Shown here one piece after another: positions 8,865 through 16,976 of a DNA stretch of 64,000 nucleotides; within the stretch, counting starts at the first letter, position 1; each line of letters begins with the position of its first letter. Origin of the DNA: JBGPLJ01 sp963826145 (GTDB lineage: Bacteria > Pseudomonadota > Gammaproteobacteria > Steroidobacterales > Steroidobacteraceae); assembly GCA_963826145.1 (NCBI GenBank), contig CAWGVW010000002.1, forward strand, positions 558,001 through 622,000. Reading direction: 5' to 3'. The notes below the pieces were generated by a model, which saw only the letters and a list, made by a program, of their open reading frames with translations, searched no databases and had not been told where the DNA came from. A program made the translations under genes and the position numbers.

Positions 8865-8932
8865 GACTCCGGGGCCGGATCCCACTTTCCGCGACGCCGA
8901 GCGGCAATAAGTGCACGTAGGCAGCCGCTGTA

Positions 8933-8966
8933 AAAATAATTCTGACCCCATTTTTCAGGCTAGAAT
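8933..8966 (+). promoter_or_regulatory. uvrD upstream region: TCTGACCCC motif and TAGAAT -10 box
   Basis: The stretch TAATTCTGACCCCATTTTT (8937-8955) is followed by GCTAGAATCCG, whose TAGAAT (8961-8966) is a plausible -10 element 12 bases before the uvrD ATG. The same GCTAGAAT string precedes trkA (12580-12587) and the DMT transporter (40847-40854). No LexA box of the CTG-N10-CAG type is seen in this short region. The -10 call rests on recurrence only. Confidence 0.4.
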
Positions 8967-8978
8967 CCGCGCCCCCCG

Positions 8979-11135
8979 ATGGACGTCTCGACCCTTATCA
9001 ATCCGTTGAACGACGCGCAGCGCGCCGCGGTAACGGCTCCGCTCGAGCCGACGCTCGTGCTCGCAGGCGCCGGCAGCGGCAAGACCCGGGTGCTGACGCA
9101 CCGCGTCGCCTGGCTCATCCAGGTGGAGGGCGTTTCGCCGCACGGAGTGCTCGCCGTGACCTTCACGAACAAGGCGGCGGGCGAAATGCGCGGGCGCATT
9201 GAAGCGCTGCTCGAACGTTCGGCAAGTTCGCTGTGGATCGGTACTTTCCATGGCCTTGCGCACCGCTTTCTGCGCCTGCACTGGCGGGAGGCGGGCCTGC
9301 AGCAGAATTTCCAGATTCTCGACGCAGAAGATCAGGTGCGGCTGATGCGCAAGGTCCTGAAGTCCCTGGAACTCGATGAGACTCGCTGGGTGCCGAAGGA
9401 AGTCACGGGGTTCATCAATACGCAGAAGGACGAAGGCCACCGTCCGAAGGATCTGAAAGACAACGACGACCCCACGCGCCGACAGCTGATCCGCCTCTAT
9501 CAGACATATCAGGAGACGTGTGAGCGGGCCGGCCTCGTGGACTTCGCGGAACTCTTGCTGCGAAGCTTCGAGACGCTGCGCGACAATGCGTCGCTCCTCG
9601 ACCACTACCGGCAGCGCTTCAGGCACCTGCTCGTCGATGAATTCCAGGATACCAACGGCATTCAATACGGCTGGTTGCGCCTTCTCGCCGGCAAGACGGG
9701 CATTCCGTTCGTGGTGGGCGATGACGATCAGTCGATCTACCGCTGGCGCGGTGCGCGCGTCGAGAACCTGGTCCGCTTTCAGCGCGATTTTCCGACGGCA
9801 AAGCTCTTTCGGCTTGAACAGAACTACCGCTCGACCGGCACGATCTTGAAGGCGGCCAACGCGCTCATCTCGAACAACACCGGGCGGCTCGGCAAGAATC
9901 TCTGGACGAGCGGCGAGGACGGCGAAAAGATCCGCCTGTACGCTGCCTTCAACGAGCGCGACGAGGCGGACTTCGTCGTCGCGCGCATCCGCGAATGGGT
10001 GCAGGGCGGAGGCCAGCGCAGCGAGGTCGCGATTCTCTACCGCTCGAACGCCCAGTCGCGGGTCTTCGAAGAAACGCTCATCAACTCCGCCATGCCGTAT
10101 CGCGTGTACGGGGGCCTCAGGTTCTTCGAGCGCACAGAAATCAAGGATGCCCTCGCCTACCTGCGCCTCGTCACGTCCCGCGCCGATGACACGTCATTCG
10201 AGCGGATCGTCAATCAGCCGCCGCGCGGCATCGGCGCCCGCAGCCTCGAAATCCTGCGCGAGGTCGCGAAAGCGAACGCGTGCCCGTTGTGGCAGGCGGC
10301 ACTGCTTGCGGCAGGCCAGGGACTCGGCGCCAAGGCCGCAGGTTCGATCGGCCAGTTCATGGTCCTCATCGATCGGCTGGCAGGTGAGATCCGCGGCCTT
10401 GAACTCCATGAGCAGGTCGACCACGTCATACAGGCCAGCGGCCTCATCGAACATTTCAAGCAGGAAAAGGGCGACAAAGGCGAAGCGCGGGTCGAGAACC
10501 TCAACGAACTCGTGAGCGCCGCACGCGGCTTCACACCTGAGAATGAAACAGACATGGCGCCGCTCGACGCGTTTCTCTCCCACGCAGTGCTCGAGTCGGG
10601 CGAAGGCCAGGCCGCGGCCTGGGAAGACTGCGTGCAGATGATGACGCTGCACTCGGCCAAGGGCCTGGAGTTTCCGGTTGTATTCCTCACAGGCCTCGAA
10701 GACGGCCTCTTCCCGCACCAGCGATCGACCGGTGACGCGAGCAGCATCGAGGAGGAGCGGCGGCTCTGCTATGTCGGAACAACGCGCGCGATGCGCCGGC
10801 TGTACCTCACGTATGCGGAGAAGCGCCGCATGCACGGCGTTGACAGCTACGGTGAACCTTCGCGCTTCATTCACGAATTTCCGGAAACGCTGATCGACGA
10901 AGTACGTCCACGCGTGCAGGTATCGCGGCCCGTCTTCTCGCCTCGCGCATCGCTCGTCGAGCGCGACGCGTTCGGCTTCCGGCTCGGGCAGCGCGTCCGG
11001 CACAGCAAGTTCGGTGACGGCGTTGTGCTACGGCTCGAGGGCCAGGGATCAAACGCACGCGTGCAGGTGAATTTCGAGGCCCAGGGAACGAAGGAACTGA
11101 TGCTCGCCTACGCGAACCTCGAGCCTCTCGCCTGA
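8979..11135 (+). CDS. uvrD: DNA helicase II UvrD
   Basis: A 718-residue superfamily 1A helicase. Motif Q/I: LNDAQRAAV then AGAGSGKT (29-36). Others seen: motif Ia TFTNKAAGEM, Ib GTFHGLAHRFL, motif II VDEFQDTN, motif III GDDDQSIYRWRGA, motif IV LEQNYRS, motif V LHSAKGLEFPVVFL and motif VI EERRLCYVGTTRAM. The C-terminus ends in the UvrD/PcrA Tudor-like segment (GQRVRHSKFGDGVVLRLEG). It acts 3'-5' in nucleotide excision and mismatch repair. GDDDQSIYRWRGA and the Tudor tail favour UvrD over Rep. It is a stand-alone gene preceded by a TAGAAT box at 8961-8966. Confidence 0.93.
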   Translation: MDVSTLINPLNDAQRAAVTAPLEPTLVLAGAGSGKTRVLTHRVAWLIQVEGVSPHGVLAVTFTNKAAGEMRGRIEALLERSASSLWIGTFHGLAHRFLRLHWREAGLQQNFQILDAEDQVRLMRKVLKSLELDETRWVPKEVTGFINTQKDEGHRPKDLKDNDDPTRRQLIRLYQTYQETCERAGLVDFAELLLRSFETLRDNASLLDHYRQRFRHLLVDEFQDTNGIQYGWLRLLAGKTGIPFVVGDDDQSIYRWRGARVENLVRFQRDFPTAKLFRLEQNYRSTGTILKAANALISNNTGRLGKNLWTSGEDGEKIRLYAAFNERDEADFVVARIREWVQGGGQRSEVAILYRSNAQSRVFEETLINSAMPYRVYGGLRFFERTEIKDALAYLRLVTSRADDTSFERIVNQPPRGIGARSLEILREVAKANACPLWQAALLAAGQGLGAKAAGSIGQFMVLIDRLAGEIRGLELHEQVDHVIQASGLIEHFKQEKGDKGEARVENLNELVSAARGFTPENETDMAPLDAFLSHAVLESGEGQAAAWEDCVQMMTLHSAKGLEFPVVFLTGLEDGLFPHQRSTGDASSIEEERRLCYVGTTRAMRRLYLTYAEKRRMHGVDSYGEPSRFIHEFPETLIDEVRPRVQVSRPVFSPRASLVERDAFGFRLGQRVRHSKFGDGVVLRLEGQGSNARVQVNFEAQGTKELMLAYANLEPLA

Positions 11136-11156
11136 GCGGATTGCGGCTTAAGCGCT

Positions 11157-12050
11157 CTAGCCGGGTCCTGGAAATGCGTCGCACACTGCGCGCAGCCAAT
11201 CACGCAGTCGCTTAACCTTTGGCATAGACAGGTACGCTTCCGGGCAAACGAAGTAATAGGAACGTGGGCAGGGCGCTATCGTTGCGCTCGCCCGCACCAG
11301 CCGGCCCGAGGCGAGATCCGCAGCTGCGAGCGACCACCGCGTGAGCGCGTAGCCCTGCCCCTGCTCGGCCGCCGCGAGCACCGTGAGCGAATCGTCGAAG
11401 AGCGATCCGCTTTCCTTCCAGTCGCGTCGCGCGCTCGGGTGCAACCAGAAATCCCAGGGCTCATCGTCCGAGCGCAGCAGCGGAAAACTCTTCAGGTTCG
11501 TGGTCGAATCGATCAGGCCGTGTTTCTGAAGGACCTGTGGGCTGCAGACAGGCATGAACCATTCGTCCAGCAGTTTCTCATTGTGCAGGTTCGCCGATTC
11601 GCCGGTCGACATGCGGATGGCCGCGTGAAAAGTCGACTGCGAGAAGTCGATGGGCCTGCGGCCCGTGTGAATCCTCAAATCGACGTCCGGGAACTTGTCG
11701 TGAAACTGCGGCAGCCGCGGCAGCAGCCACTTTTGCAGGAATGAAGCGATCGTCGTGATGTTGAGCGGACCGCCTGCTCGGTCTTCGCGCAACTGCTGCA
11801 TCGAAGCCTGAAGGTCAGCGAGCCCGCGGCGCACGCCGGGCAAGAGTCTTTCGCCTTCCGCCGTGAGTTCGACGGAACGGCCCTTGCGCAGGAAGAGCGG
11901 CACCTGCAGATATTCCTCGAGCGTCTTGATCTGCATGCTGACCGCGGCTGCGGTTACGTGCAGCGCGTCCGCCGCGTCCGCAAAACTCAGCCGGCTTGCC
12001 ACCGCTTCGAACACCCGCAAGGCGTTCAAGGGCAGGCGATCGAATGCCAT
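11157..12050 (-). CDS. LysR-family transcriptional regulator (GcvA-like)
   Basis: A 297-residue LysR regulator. The N-terminal winged helix reads LPLNALRVFEAVASRLSFADAADALHVTAAAVSMQIKTLEE, close to the GcvA/AmpR subgroup. The remainder is the type 2 periplasmic-binding-like effector domain (LNITTIASFLQKWLLPRLPQF, later EQGQGYALTRWSLAA). Members usually control a divergent neighbour. Here the divergent gene would be the small membrane protein at 12196, with 145 bp between. ATG 12050 is chosen because it aligns with the family start; an upstream ATG at 12128 would add 26 mostly basic residues. Confidence 0.83.
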   Translation of the reverse strand: MAFDRLPLNALRVFEAVASRLSFADAADALHVTAAAVSMQIKTLEEYLQVPLFLRKGRSVELTAEGERLLPGVRRGLADLQASMQQLREDRAGGPLNITTIASFLQKWLLPRLPQFHDKFPDVDLRIHTGRRPIDFSQSTFHAAIRMSTGESANLHNEKLLDEWFMPVCSPQVLQKHGLIDSTTNLKSFPLLRSDDEPWDFWLHPSARRDWKESGSLFDDSLTVLAAAEQGQGYALTRWSLAAADLASGRLVRASATIAPCPRSYYFVCPEAYLSMPKVKRLRDWLRAVCDAFPGPG

Positions 12051-12195
12051 GGAAGCTTCAGGTTTGCTGACGCCGCGTTCAGGCCTTCCGTTTGCTGACT
12101 TTTTGCCTTTCTTCAAGATACGCCCCATGGAATACGTGATGACGAATCGCCCGATTACCCCCCGACAGGGCTATTTATTGCCCGAGGAGACGGTC

Positions 12196-12387
12196 ATGAG
12201 CAAGCAGCATTTCGCAGGATTCCTGGCGGCACTCGTTGTAACGGCGGTGCAGTTCTACGCGATCGAGGCGGGCAGCGCCAGCAAGCCCGAAGACCGTGGA
12301 AACCCCGCGGTTGCCGAGGAATCGAGCTCCAACACCCGGTTGGCCGGGTCGAGCGAGACCTCGCCCCTGCGCCACCGCGCGTCGTGA
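12196..12387 (+). CDS. Small hypothetical membrane or secreted protein
   Basis: A 63-residue protein with one hydrophobic segment (FAGFLAALVVTAVQFYAI, residues 6-23) and a Ser/Glu-rich hydrophilic tail. A GAGGAGA ribosome site sits six bases before ATG 12196. The hydrophobic stretch could be an uncleaved anchor or a signal peptide. No family is recognised. It is divergent from the LysR gene and lies just before the nested hairpin element. A longer in-frame ATG at 12127 lacks a ribosome site. Confidence 0.5.
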   Translation: MSKQHFAGFLAALVVTAVQFYAIEAGSASKPEDRGNPAVAEESSSNTRLAGSSETSPLRHRAS

Positions 12388-12417
12388 GGCGGCCCGCCGA
12401 TGCAGCAGGCAGAACAA

Positions 12418-12536
12418 GGCGAAGTCTCGGTCTGGTAGGTCCTTTCGGGATCGCAAAAAACAGGATGTTTTTTCCGAAGTCTACAAGGACGTATTCACGA
12501 CGGTCCCGAAAGGACCTACCGGACTGAGGCTTCGCC
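12418..12536. repeat. Nested inverted repeat with 33-nt arms
   Basis: Arms 12418-12450 and 12504-12536 are complementary along all 33 positions if three G-T wobbles are allowed; the inner 17 bases (GGTAGGTCCTTTCGGGA) match perfectly. The 53-nt centre holds a second hairpin, AAAAAACA-GGA-TGTTTTTT (12455-12473), and a third small one, TAC-AAGGAC-GTA (12482-12493). Nested palindromes of this kind resemble MITE- or REP-like intergenic elements. Bidirectional termination is another reading, since the small membrane gene ends at 12387 and trkA starts at 12636. It appears only once in the window. Confidence 0.75.
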
Positions 12537-12635
12537 CGGTCGCAAAAGTGTTCGCCGGCGCCGCCCTGCGGGGCGTTGCGCTAGAATGCGCGGCGCGTAT
12601 TTCACGCTCGCCCGCGCCAACAACTCGAACTACTC

Positions 12636-14003
12636 GTGAAAATCATCATCATCGGTGCCGGCCAGGTCGGTCGTACAGCCGCGTATCATCTGGCGCGCGA
12701 GGAAGCGAACGAGGTCACCGTCGTTGACCTGAAGGATGAGCTCCTGCGCGACCTGCAGGATCGGCTCGACATTCGCACCGTCTGCGGCAACGGTGCACAC
12801 CCTTCAGTGCTCGATGCTGCCGGTGCGGCGAACGCCGACATACTCGTCGCGCTCACGAACAGCGATGAGGTCAACATGCTCGCGTGCGAGGTCGCGTATG
12901 CGCTCTATGGCACCGCGACCAAGATCGCGCGGGTCCGCACGACCGAGTACGCGGCGCGCGAAAAACTCTTCTCCGACCGCGGCCTCGCCGTCGACGTGTG
13001 GATCAGTCCCGAACAGCTCGTCACGGAATACATCGAAAGGCTGATCGAGTTCCCGGGCGCCCTGCAGGTGCTCGACTTCGCGGACGGACGCGTGCGGCTC
13101 GTCGGCGTACGGGCGCTCAAGGGCGGCTTTCTTGTCGGCCAGAAGCTGCGCACCTTGCGTGAACACATTCCAAAGACGGATGCGCGCGTCGCCGCCATCT
13201 ACCGGCACGGCCGGAGCATCAAGCTCGAAGGCGATACGCTCATCGAGGAAGGCGACGAGGTTTTCTTCCTCGCTGCACGCAAGGACATCCGCCTCGTGAT
13301 GAGCGAGCTCAGAAAGCTCGGCGATCCGGTCAAGCGCGTCGTGATCGCAGGTGGCGGCAATATCGGCTTGAGGCTCGCGCGCGCGCTCGAGCGCACTACC
13401 CAGGTGAAACTGATCGAGCGTGATGCGCGCACGGCACGCCGCGTCTCGGAAATCCTGACGAACACGATCGTCCTGCACGGCGATGCGGCGGACGAGGAGC
13501 TGCTGGTCGAGGAGAACATCGACAGCGCCGACATCTTCTGCGCGCTCACCAACGCGGAAGAGGCCAATATCCTCTCCGCCATGCTCGCGAAGCGCCTCGG
13601 CGCCAACAAGGTGATGGCGCTAATCAACCGACCGTCGTACGCGGACCTCATGGAAAGCGGACCGATCGACATCGCAATCTCGCCGCAGACCGTGACGATG
13701 GGCGCACTGCTGTCGCATGTGCGCCGGGGCGATGTGGCACGCGTACATTCATTACGCCGGGGCGCCGCCGAAGCGATCGAAGGCATCGTGCACTCGAGCG
13801 CAGCTGGCGGCTCACGGGTGGTCGGCCAGCTCATAGGCGACATCCGCCTGCCCGAAGGCACGACTATCGGTGCCGTCGTCCGTGGCGAGGAGGTGCTGAT
13901 GGCCCATCACGACACGCTCATCCAGGCCGACGATCACCTGATCCTCTTTCTCACCGACAAGCGCCAGGTGGAAGTCGTCGAAAAGCTCTTTCAGATGAGC
14001 TGA
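12636..14003 (+). CDS. trkA: Trk potassium uptake system NAD-binding protein TrkA
   Basis: A 455-residue cytoplasmic regulator with two RCK repeats. The first Rossmann domain begins MKIIIIGAGQVGRTAAYHLA and the second VVIAGGGNIGLRLARALE (about residue 235). Each is followed by a TrkA-C domain (…VGVRALKGGFLVGQKLR; IGDIRLPEGTTIGAVVRG). It binds NAD(H)/nucleotides and gates TrkH. The start is GTG at 12636, directly giving the family N-terminus. trkH follows 4 bp after its stop, so the two are one operon. A TAGAAT box at 12582-12587 may be the promoter. Confidence 0.93.
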   Translation: MKIIIIGAGQVGRTAAYHLAREEANEVTVVDLKDELLRDLQDRLDIRTVCGNGAHPSVLDAAGAANADILVALTNSDEVNMLACEVAYALYGTATKIARVRTTEYAAREKLFSDRGLAVDVWISPEQLVTEYIERLIEFPGALQVLDFADGRVRLVGVRALKGGFLVGQKLRTLREHIPKTDARVAAIYRHGRSIKLEGDTLIEEGDEVFFLAARKDIRLVMSELRKLGDPVKRVVIAGGGNIGLRLARALERTTQVKLIERDARTARRVSEILTNTIVLHGDAADEELLVEENIDSADIFCALTNAEEANILSAMLAKRLGANKVMALINRPSYADLMESGPIDIAISPQTVTMGALLSHVRRGDVARVHSLRRGAAEAIEGIVHSSAAGGSRVVGQLIGDIRLPEGTTIGAVVRGEEVLMAHHDTLIQADDHLILFLTDKRQVEVVEKLFQMS

Positions 14004-14007
14004 TGGC

Positions 14008-15486
14008 ATGAAACTGGTCTCGGCCCTGCGTGGCACGGTGCTGCCGATCTCGAATGTGCTCGCCGGTATTGTCGTCGTCTTCAGCATTGCGATGCTGGTG
14101 CCGGCGGCCATCGCGCAGCTCTACGACGACAGCGGCCAGCTCGCATTCGGCGAGTCCGCGTTCGGAATCTTTGTCGCCGGCGGATTGTGCTGGCTTTTGA
14201 CGCGGCGCTTTCGCAGGGAGCTGAAGGTCCGGGACGGCCTGCTGCTCGTAACGCTTGCGTGGGTGATGGTGCCCGCGCTCGCGGCACTGCCGCTCATGCT
14301 CGGGATACCCGATCTCTCTTTCACCGACGCCTACTTCGAAGCGGTTTCCGGCCTCACGACGACCGGAGCGACCGTGCTCTCGGATCTCGATCACCTCGCC
14401 GCCTCGCTCAACTTCTGGCGCCACTTCCTGCACTGGATCGGTGGCATGGGCATCATCGTGCTCGCCGTCGCCGTGCTGCCGCTCCTCGGTGTCGGCGGCA
14501 TGCAGCTTTTTCGCGCCGAAACACCAGGGCCGATGAAGGACAGCAAGCTGACGCCGCGGATTGCGCATACGGCCAAGGCGCTCTGGTACGTGTACGCGGG
14601 CATCACGCTCGCCTGCGTCATCGCGCTAAGGCTCGCCGGAATGAGCTGGTTCGACGCGGTCTGCCATGCCTTCTCGACGATGTCGCTCGGCGGCTTCTCG
14701 ACGCACGATGCAAGCATCGGCTACTTCGATTCGCTGCGCGTCGAGATGGTGCTCAGCACCTTCGAGATCATCGCCGCCATGAGTTTTGCGACGCACTTTC
14801 TCGCCGTGCGCGAGCGGAGCCTCGCGCCCTACAAGCGCGACACGGAAGCGAAGACGATCCTGAAGATTCTCGCGGTCAGCGTGCTCGGCCTATCGCTCTT
14901 TCTGATGTTGAAGGGCACGTACCCGGACTATCTCACCGCCCTTCGGCACGCCACATTCAACATTGTCACCATTGCGACGACTTGCGGCTATTCGACGCAG
15001 GACTACGGTGCGTGGCCGCTGTTCGCGCCGCTCTGGATGCTGTTCTTGAGCTGCATCATTCCAAGCGCCGGGTCGACCGGCGGCGGCATCAAGATGATCC
15101 GCGCGGTGCTGCTTGCGAAACAGACGGCGCGCGAGCTCATCGGCATCCTGCATCCGAACCTCATGCGTCCGGTGAAGGTGGCGCACAACGTCGTCGATAA
15201 TTCCGTGATCCTGGCTGTGCTTGGCTTTGTATTTCTTTACTTCATGAGCGTCGTAATGATCACGCTCGTTCTCATCGCAAGCGGTCTCGACCTGACATCG
15301 GCGCTTACGGCAACCGTTGCGAGCATCAACAACACAGGGCCCGGTCTCGGCATCGTCGGCCCGACGTCGAACTACTCCGTGCTCAACGATTTTCAGACCT
15401 GGGTCTGCACGCTGGCGATGCTGCTCGGCCGCCTCGAGGTGTTCACATTGATCGTCATCTTCACGCCGGCGTTCTGGAGGAAATAG
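14008..15486 (+). CDS. trkH: Trk potassium uptake transporter subunit TrkH
   Basis: A 492-residue potassium channel-like transporter with about ten helices in four M1-P-M2 repeats. The selectivity-filter P-loops are visible: SGLTTTGATV, FSTMSLGGFSTHD, TIATTCGYSTQDYG and SINNTGPGLG. The conserved HWIGGMGIIVLAVAVLPLLGVGGMQLFRAE segment is present. It forms the K+ path gated by TrkA, encoded immediately upstream. Its end faces the convergent kinase gene with 15 bp between. Confidence 0.94.
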   Translation: MKLVSALRGTVLPISNVLAGIVVVFSIAMLVPAAIAQLYDDSGQLAFGESAFGIFVAGGLCWLLTRRFRRELKVRDGLLLVTLAWVMVPALAALPLMLGIPDLSFTDAYFEAVSGLTTTGATVLSDLDHLAASLNFWRHFLHWIGGMGIIVLAVAVLPLLGVGGMQLFRAETPGPMKDSKLTPRIAHTAKALWYVYAGITLACVIALRLAGMSWFDAVCHAFSTMSLGGFSTHDASIGYFDSLRVEMVLSTFEIIAAMSFATHFLAVRERSLAPYKRDTEAKTILKILAVSVLGLSLFLMLKGTYPDYLTALRHATFNIVTIATTCGYSTQDYGAWPLFAPLWMLFLSCIIPSAGSTGGGIKMIRAVLLAKQTARELIGILHPNLMRPVKVAHNVVDNSVILAVLGFVFLYFMSVVMITLVLIASGLDLTSALTATVASINNTGPGLGIVGPTSNYSVLNDFQTWVCTLAMLLGRLEVFTLIVIFTPAFWRK

Positions 15487-15501
15487 CGGGCGGATCGGTC
15501 T

Positions 15502-16752
15502 CTACGACTCAGGGATGAGCGCGAGGACATCCGCGGCAGTGGCCGGCCGAGCGGCAGGCGATTTTGCGAGCAGTGCATCGATAAGCGGCTGCCAGGCCGC
15601 CAGGCGCTCGGGCAGGCGCGGAATCGGGCCCTTCTCATGCTGTTCGAGAATCTCGAAGACCGTCTGGCCGCGATAGGGCTTCTCGCCGGAGAGAAGTTCG
15701 AACGCGATGACGCCGAGGCTGTAGAGGTCGCTCCGTCCGTCGAGATTCTCACCTGCGGCGAGCTCGGGGCTCATATAGAAGGGAGTGCCACGCACCTGGC
15801 GGCTAATGGTGATCGTGCTGTCGACGTCGACGTATTTCGCCGACCCGAAGTCGACGAGCGCGAGCGAGCTGTCCTGGCGCACCATGATGTTTGCGGGCTT
15901 CAAGTCCCGATGCACGACGCCATGGCGGTGCACGACATCGAGCGCGAGCGCAATCCGCCGAATCCAGTCGCCCGCAACGGCGGGCGGCACAAGCGTGCCG
16001 GCCACCGAGCGCAGCGAGCCGCGCGAGAAATACTCCATCGCAATGAAGGCGAGACGGTCGGAGGAGCCGTAGTCGAAGACGTCAACGACAGCGGGATCGT
16101 CGATCGCGTGCGCGATCCGGTATTCCTGCGCAAATTTGAGGAGGCTGACGCGCGAGCGCTCGTCGCCCTCCGTGCGGTGCATGACTTTGAGAGCGACCGG
16201 TTGCAGGATCTTGGGAGATTCCGCGAGATAGACCGTGCCGAATTCGCCGCGCCCCAGCACTTGCACCGGCGCATAGCCCTTGAGGTCCGTGACCCAGTCG
16301 TCGGGCTTCGCCTGCTCGTTCTGGGTGAGGCCGGCGAGCGGCAGCGACAGCTTCTCGAATAGACCCGTACGCGACAGATCGTTCAACGCGATAACGTGCC
16401 GGAAACCCGCCCACTCCGCATCGCGCGCCGCGGCAGCGTCGCTCGCAAGAATTGCCCAGTCGTTGCAGAGACGTTCGGGCGAGAGCGCCTGCGGGAGATT
16501 AGGGAGGCTCAGCACGCTGCTCGCGAACTGCCATTCCACGAGGCAGAGGCGGTAGCGGCGCAGGCGGTCCGCGTTGCGCATGACGAGTGCCCGCGCGGGA
16601 GCAGCTGTCTCGATGACACATTCCCAGCGGCCGCCGATCTGCTGGCTGAGCCAGCTGCGCATCGTCGGATCCTCAAGAAGTATAAGAAGCTGCGCGTCGG
16701 CCGATTCCTCGGGCCGAACGGACGGGGCTGGGGACCTGGCGGGCGACGTCAT
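15502..16752 (-). CDS. Ser/Thr protein kinase with N-terminal receiver-like region
   Basis: A 416-residue Hanks-type kinase. Catalytic features: glycine loop LGRGEFGTVYLAE (166-178), Lys189 in VALKVM, catalytic loop HRDLKPANIM (281-290), DFGSAK (301-306) and the activation-segment end GTPFYMSPEL. Residues 20-140 have an alpha/beta pattern (LLILLEDPTMRSWL…; RLCLVEWQF) like a degenerate response-regulator receiver, but I cannot find a clear phospho-acceptor Asp. No transmembrane helix is seen, so the protein is cytoplasmic. It is convergent with trkAH; substrates are unknown. Confidence 0.85.
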   Translation of the reverse strand: MTSPARSPAPSVRPEESADAQLLILLEDPTMRSWLSQQIGGRWECVIETAAPARALVMRNADRLRRYRLCLVEWQFASSVLSLPNLPQALSPERLCNDWAILASDAAAARDAEWAGFRHVIALNDLSRTGLFEKLSLPLAGLTQNEQAKPDDWVTDLKGYAPVQVLGRGEFGTVYLAESPKILQPVALKVMHRTEGDERSRVSLLKFAQEYRIAHAIDDPAVVDVFDYGSSDRLAFIAMEYFSRGSLRSVAGTLVPPAVAGDWIRRIALALDVVHRHGVVHRDLKPANIMVRQDSSLALVDFGSAKYVDVDSTITISRQVRGTPFYMSPELAAGENLDGRSDLYSLGVIAFELLSGEKPYRGQTVFEILEQHEKGPIPRLPERLAAWQPLIDALLAKSPAARPATAADVLALIPES

Positions 16753-16930
16753 GCCGTCATGAATCCTGCTCGGCGAGCTGATTCGCCGATCGCAGGCACA
16801 GTGCCGTTGATCTCTCCCGACGGCCGAGAGTTATGTCGCAGATTGGAAGGAGTCGGAGATATGTTCAATCGGCCGGCGCCATCGGCGCTCATGCTGCCTC
16901 GCTTCCGGCATGTCATCACGTGGCCGCAAG

Positions 16931-16959
16931 AAAAAGGGCGGCCCGTTACCGGGCCGCCC
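16931..16959 (-). terminator. Rho-independent terminator of the first TonB-dependent receptor
   Basis: On the minus strand a perfect 10-bp stem (GGGCGGCCCG/CGGGCCGCCC, 16936-16945 with 16950-16959) closes a GTAA tetraloop of the GNRA type and is followed by five T residues. It starts 18 bases after the receptor stop codon. Confidence 0.85.
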
Positions 16960-16976
16960 ATTGTCGCAGGCGATTG

